Below, one piece after another: positions 6,366 to 8,915 of a stretch of DNA of 8,915 nucleotides (position 1 is the stretch's first letter; each line of letters begins with the position of its first letter). This DNA is from Actinomycetota bacterium. Its GTDB lineage: Bacteria > Actinomycetota > Thermoleophilia > UBA2241. Where the stretch lies: the NCBI GenBank assembly GCA_003158705.1, contig PMKX01000168.1, forward strand, positions 8,726 to 17,640, read 5' to 3'. Under the pieces are notes generated by a model, which had not been told where the DNA came from, ran no database searches, and saw only the letters and a list, made by a program, of their open reading frames with translations. Made by a program: the position numbers and the translations under genes.

Positions 6366-8584
6366 CCACCTTCCTGTTGGAGATCGGCTGCGAGGAGCTG
6401 CCGGCCGCGGTCTGCCGGTCCATCCTCACCCAGCTCGTTGGCCGCGGCGAGCGGGGCGGCCTTGTCTACCGGCTGTTCAACGAGTACCGGCTGCTCGCCG
6501 AGGAGGATGCCAAGACCGGCGGCGAGGCCGGGGCGGCCGCAGCGCAGCCGTCGGCGGCCGCCTTCGCCGAGACTCGCCTGAGCGTGCTCGTCTCGCCGCG
6601 CCGCGTGGCCGTGCTGGTCACGGGCGTGCCGGACGAGCAGACGCCGCTCACGCAGGCGTTTCGCGGCCCGCGCGCCGATGTCGCCTACGGCGCCGACGGC
6701 GTGCTCACCAAGGCGGGCCTCGGATTCGCGCGTTCGCGCGGCGCCGACGCTGCGCTCCTGCGCCGCGAGCTGGTGGACAGCACCGAGTTCGTCGTCGTCG
6801 AGGTGGCCGCCGAGCGCCGTGCCGCGGCCGACGTGGTGCCCGAGCTGGCGCGGCGGCTGATCTGCGGCATCCAGGTCACGCGCGGCATGCGCTGGGGCGC
6901 CCGCCCGGCCGACGAGGACTACCTGCGCTTCTCACGTCCCGTGCGCTGGCTGGTGTGCAAGCTTGGCCAGCGCACCATCGAGTTCCCCTTCTTCGGCCTA
7001 GGTGCCGGCGAGGTGTCGCAGGGCCACCGCGTGCTCGGCGCGCCGATCATCATCGACGAAGCCGACCACTATGTGCGTCACGTGCTGGAACAGAAGGTCG
7101 TCGTCTCTCAGGATGAGCGTCGCGCGCGGATCGTGGCCGGCCTCGACGAGTGCGCCGCCCGTGTGGGCGGCGAGTGGTTCGACCCCGGCGACGTGCTGGC
7201 CGAGGCCCTCTACCTCGTGGAGTGGCCCAGCGTGCACGTCGGCAGCTTCGACGCTCGCCATCTGCGTCTTCCCGATGAGGTGCTTGTCACAGCCATGCAG
7301 AGTCACCAGCGCTACTTCCCCGTGCGTGACCGCGACGGCAAGCTGCTGGCAGCGTTCCTGTACGTCTCCAACGCCGACCCTGCGGCGGCGCCGCTGGTCA
7401 CGCGTGGCAACGAGCGAGTCCTGGAAGGGCGCCTCGACGACGCCGAGTTCAGCTACGAGCGCGACTTGGCCGAAGGGCTGACGGCGATGGCCGCCAAGCT
7501 GCAACACGTCGTGTTCCACGAGAGGCTCGGCTCGTTGGCCGACAAGTCACGACGCCTCGAGCGTCTGGTAGCTTGGCTGGCCGGCCAAGCCGGCGAGAAC
7601 AACGAGCTGGAACAGGTCGTCGCCACCGCCGCGGGGCTGGCTAAGGCCGATCTCGCCAGCCAGCTGGTGCAGGAGTTTCCGACCTTGCAGGGGCGCGTGG
7701 GCGGCTTGTATGCGCAGGCGGCGGGGCAGCCCGCTGAGGTGGCCCAGGCGATCGCCGAGCAGTATCTGCCGGTGTCGGCGACGGCGCCCGTACCCGCCGG
7801 CTTGGCCGGCGCGCTGCTGGCCGTTGCCGACAAGACCGACAACATCGTCGGCGCTTGGGCCGCCGACGAGAAGCCGTCCGGCTCGCGCGATCCCTACGGG
7901 CTGCGCCGCGCCGCCATGGGCATCGTGCGCATCGCGCTCGAGTTCGCCCTGCGCTGCGGCGTGGAGGACCTCTTGAGTGCCGCCCTGGTCGCCTACGACG
8001 ACCAGGGGGTGGCCCACGCGGAGGGCATCGTCGCCGAGGCGGCAGCCTTTGTCTGGGAGCGCTTGCAGGTGCTGCTCCTCGACGAGGGGCTGCCCTTCCC
8101 GATGGTGGAGGCCGCTCTGGGCTCGTCGGCGGCCGATATCCCGGCGCGGGCGGCGCGGGCGCGCAGCTTCGCCGTCCTGGAGGGTCGCGACTTCTTCGAC
8201 GATGTGGTGACCACGTACAGCCGCTGCGCCTCGCTTGCCGAAAAGGCGAGTGGCGAGGCGCCGGTGGCGGTCGACGAAGCGCTCTTCAGCGAGCCGGCCG
8301 AGGGCGAGCTGCACAAAGCTCTGGCCGTCGCGGCCGGTCCGGTCGACGACGCGCTGGCGCATCTCGAGATCAGCAGCGCTCTGGTTGCCGCCGCCAAGCT
8401 GCGGCCGGCCGTCGACCGCTACTTCGACGACGTCTTGGTGATGGACCCGGACCCCGCCGTGCGTGCCAATCGGCTCGCCCAGCTGGGGGCCGTTGTCGGG
8501 CTGTTGCGCCGGTTCGGCGACTTCGGTCGCCTGCCGGTGCCGGCCCTGAAAGCAAACGATGCAACCGCAGGGGCCACGACCTGA
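6362..8584 (+). CDS. glyS: Glycyl-tRNA synthetase beta subunit
   Basis: A 740-residue tRNA-binding chain of the two-subunit GlyRS, longer than the ~690 residues of E. coli GlyS. It begins [14 protein letters not shown], the family start, and shows SPRRVAVLV (78-86), [15 protein letters not shown] (315-329), [20 protein letters not shown] (349-368), [20 protein letters not shown] (428-447, the HD-like region) and [32 protein letters not shown] (490-521). The C-terminal anticodon-binding helical (DALR-type) domain occupies about 600-725, with [18 protein letters not shown] (691-708). The start is GTG 6362, overlapping the glyQ TGA, with GAGG (6351-6354) 7 nt upstream. Residues about 27-70 contain an Ala/Gly-rich insertion. 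The strict overlap supports equal synthesis of both chains. ppdK starts 17 nt after the stop. Confidence 0.97.
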
Positions 8585-8601
8585 GCAGCCGGGAGGCACG
8601 C

Positions 8602-8915
8602 ATGGCAGCCAAGCACGTTTACGACTTCGGCGAAGGTAACAAGGAGATGAAGGAGCTGTTGGGCGGCAAGGGTGCCAACCTTGCCGAGATGACCGGCATC
8701 GGCCTGCCGGTGCCGGCCGGATTCACCATCACCACCGAGGTCTGCAACCACTACTCTGCCCACGGCAGTTACCCCGACAGGCTCAAGGAGCAGGTGGAGG
8801 CTGCCCTCGCGCACCTGGAGGCCGAGACCGGCAAGAAGTTCGGCGACCCCGAGGACCCGCTGCTCGTGTCGGTGCGCTCCGGTGCCCGCGCCTCCATGCC
8901 GGGCATGATGGACAC
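8602..8915 (+). CDS. ppdK: Pyruvate, phosphate dikinase, N-terminal fragment
   Basis: The first 104 codons of PPDK, cut by the window end (full proteins are about 870-900 residues). PPDK reversibly converts pyruvate, ATP and phosphate to PEP, AMP and pyrophosphate. The N-terminus reads [20 protein letters not shown], then [20 protein letters not shown] and [16 protein letters not shown] (89-104). These belong to the ATP-grasp nucleotide-binding domain; the central phospho-histidine domain and the C-terminal PEP/pyruvate barrel lie beyond the window. The GEGN and [11 protein letters not shown] patterns fit PPDK better than PEP synthase. The start is ATG 8602, with a strong GGGAGG (8591-8596) 5 nt upstream. 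Only 17 nt separate it from glyS, with no promoter visible, so it is probably co-transcribed with glyQS. Confidence 0.95.
   Translation, partial: MAAKHVYDFGEGNKEMKELLGGKGANLAEMTGIGLPVPAGFTITTEVCNHYSAHGSYPDRLKEQVEAALAHLEAETGKKFGDPEDPLLVSVRSGARASMPGMMD

Overview
This window is a dense, GC-rich (clearly well above 60% by eye) bacterial chromosome segment. All genes are on the + strand, and all but one have recognisable housekeeping functions. I find no mobile element, CRISPR array, tRNA, rRNA, toxin-antitoxin pair, defence gene or biosynthetic cluster. The many long open frames on the minus strand and in alternate frames are composition shadows. I do not see a previously undescribed multi-gene system; the points worth a second look are small regulatory structures and lineage-specific protein extensions.

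Layout. (1) Positions 1-3554 and onward to 4423: the 3' end of rho, then rpmE (L31), thyX (flavin-dependent thymidylate synthase), a DUF1385/YqhQ-type membrane protein, prfA (RF1) and prmC (the methyltransferase that modifies RF1). (2) Positions 4475-5206: recO, for recombinational repair. (3) Positions 5355-8584: glyQ and glyS, the alpha and beta chains of the two-subunit glycyl-tRNA synthetase. (4) From 8602 to the window end: the first 104 codons of ppdK (pyruvate, phosphate dikinase). Gaps are short. The prfA/prmC and glyQ/glyS pairs overlap by 4 nt (ATGA and GTGA), which indicates translational coupling. The largest non-coding stretches are 148 nt (recO-glyQ), 118 nt (DUF1385-prfA) and 84 nt (rho-rpmE), and each carries a promoter-like -10 element. 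No gene-free stretch exceeds 300 bases.

How the genes work together. Most serve gene expression: transcription termination (Rho), ribosome structure (L31), translation termination (RF1 and its modifying enzyme) and tRNA charging (GlyRS). ThyX supplies dTMP and RecO supports DNA repair. PPDK interconverts PEP and pyruvate, and has no obvious mechanistic link to GlyRS beyond its position.

Organism. High GC, ThyX, Zn-binding L31, a DUF1385 gene beside prfA, two-subunit GlyRS and adjacent ppdK together suggest a high-GC Gram-positive lineage. I infer a deep-branching actinobacterial class (Thermoleophilia-, Rubrobacteria- or Coriobacteriia-like) rather than Streptomyces- or Mycobacterium-type organisms, which typically use single-chain GlyRS. 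This assignment is made without a database search and is only moderately secure.
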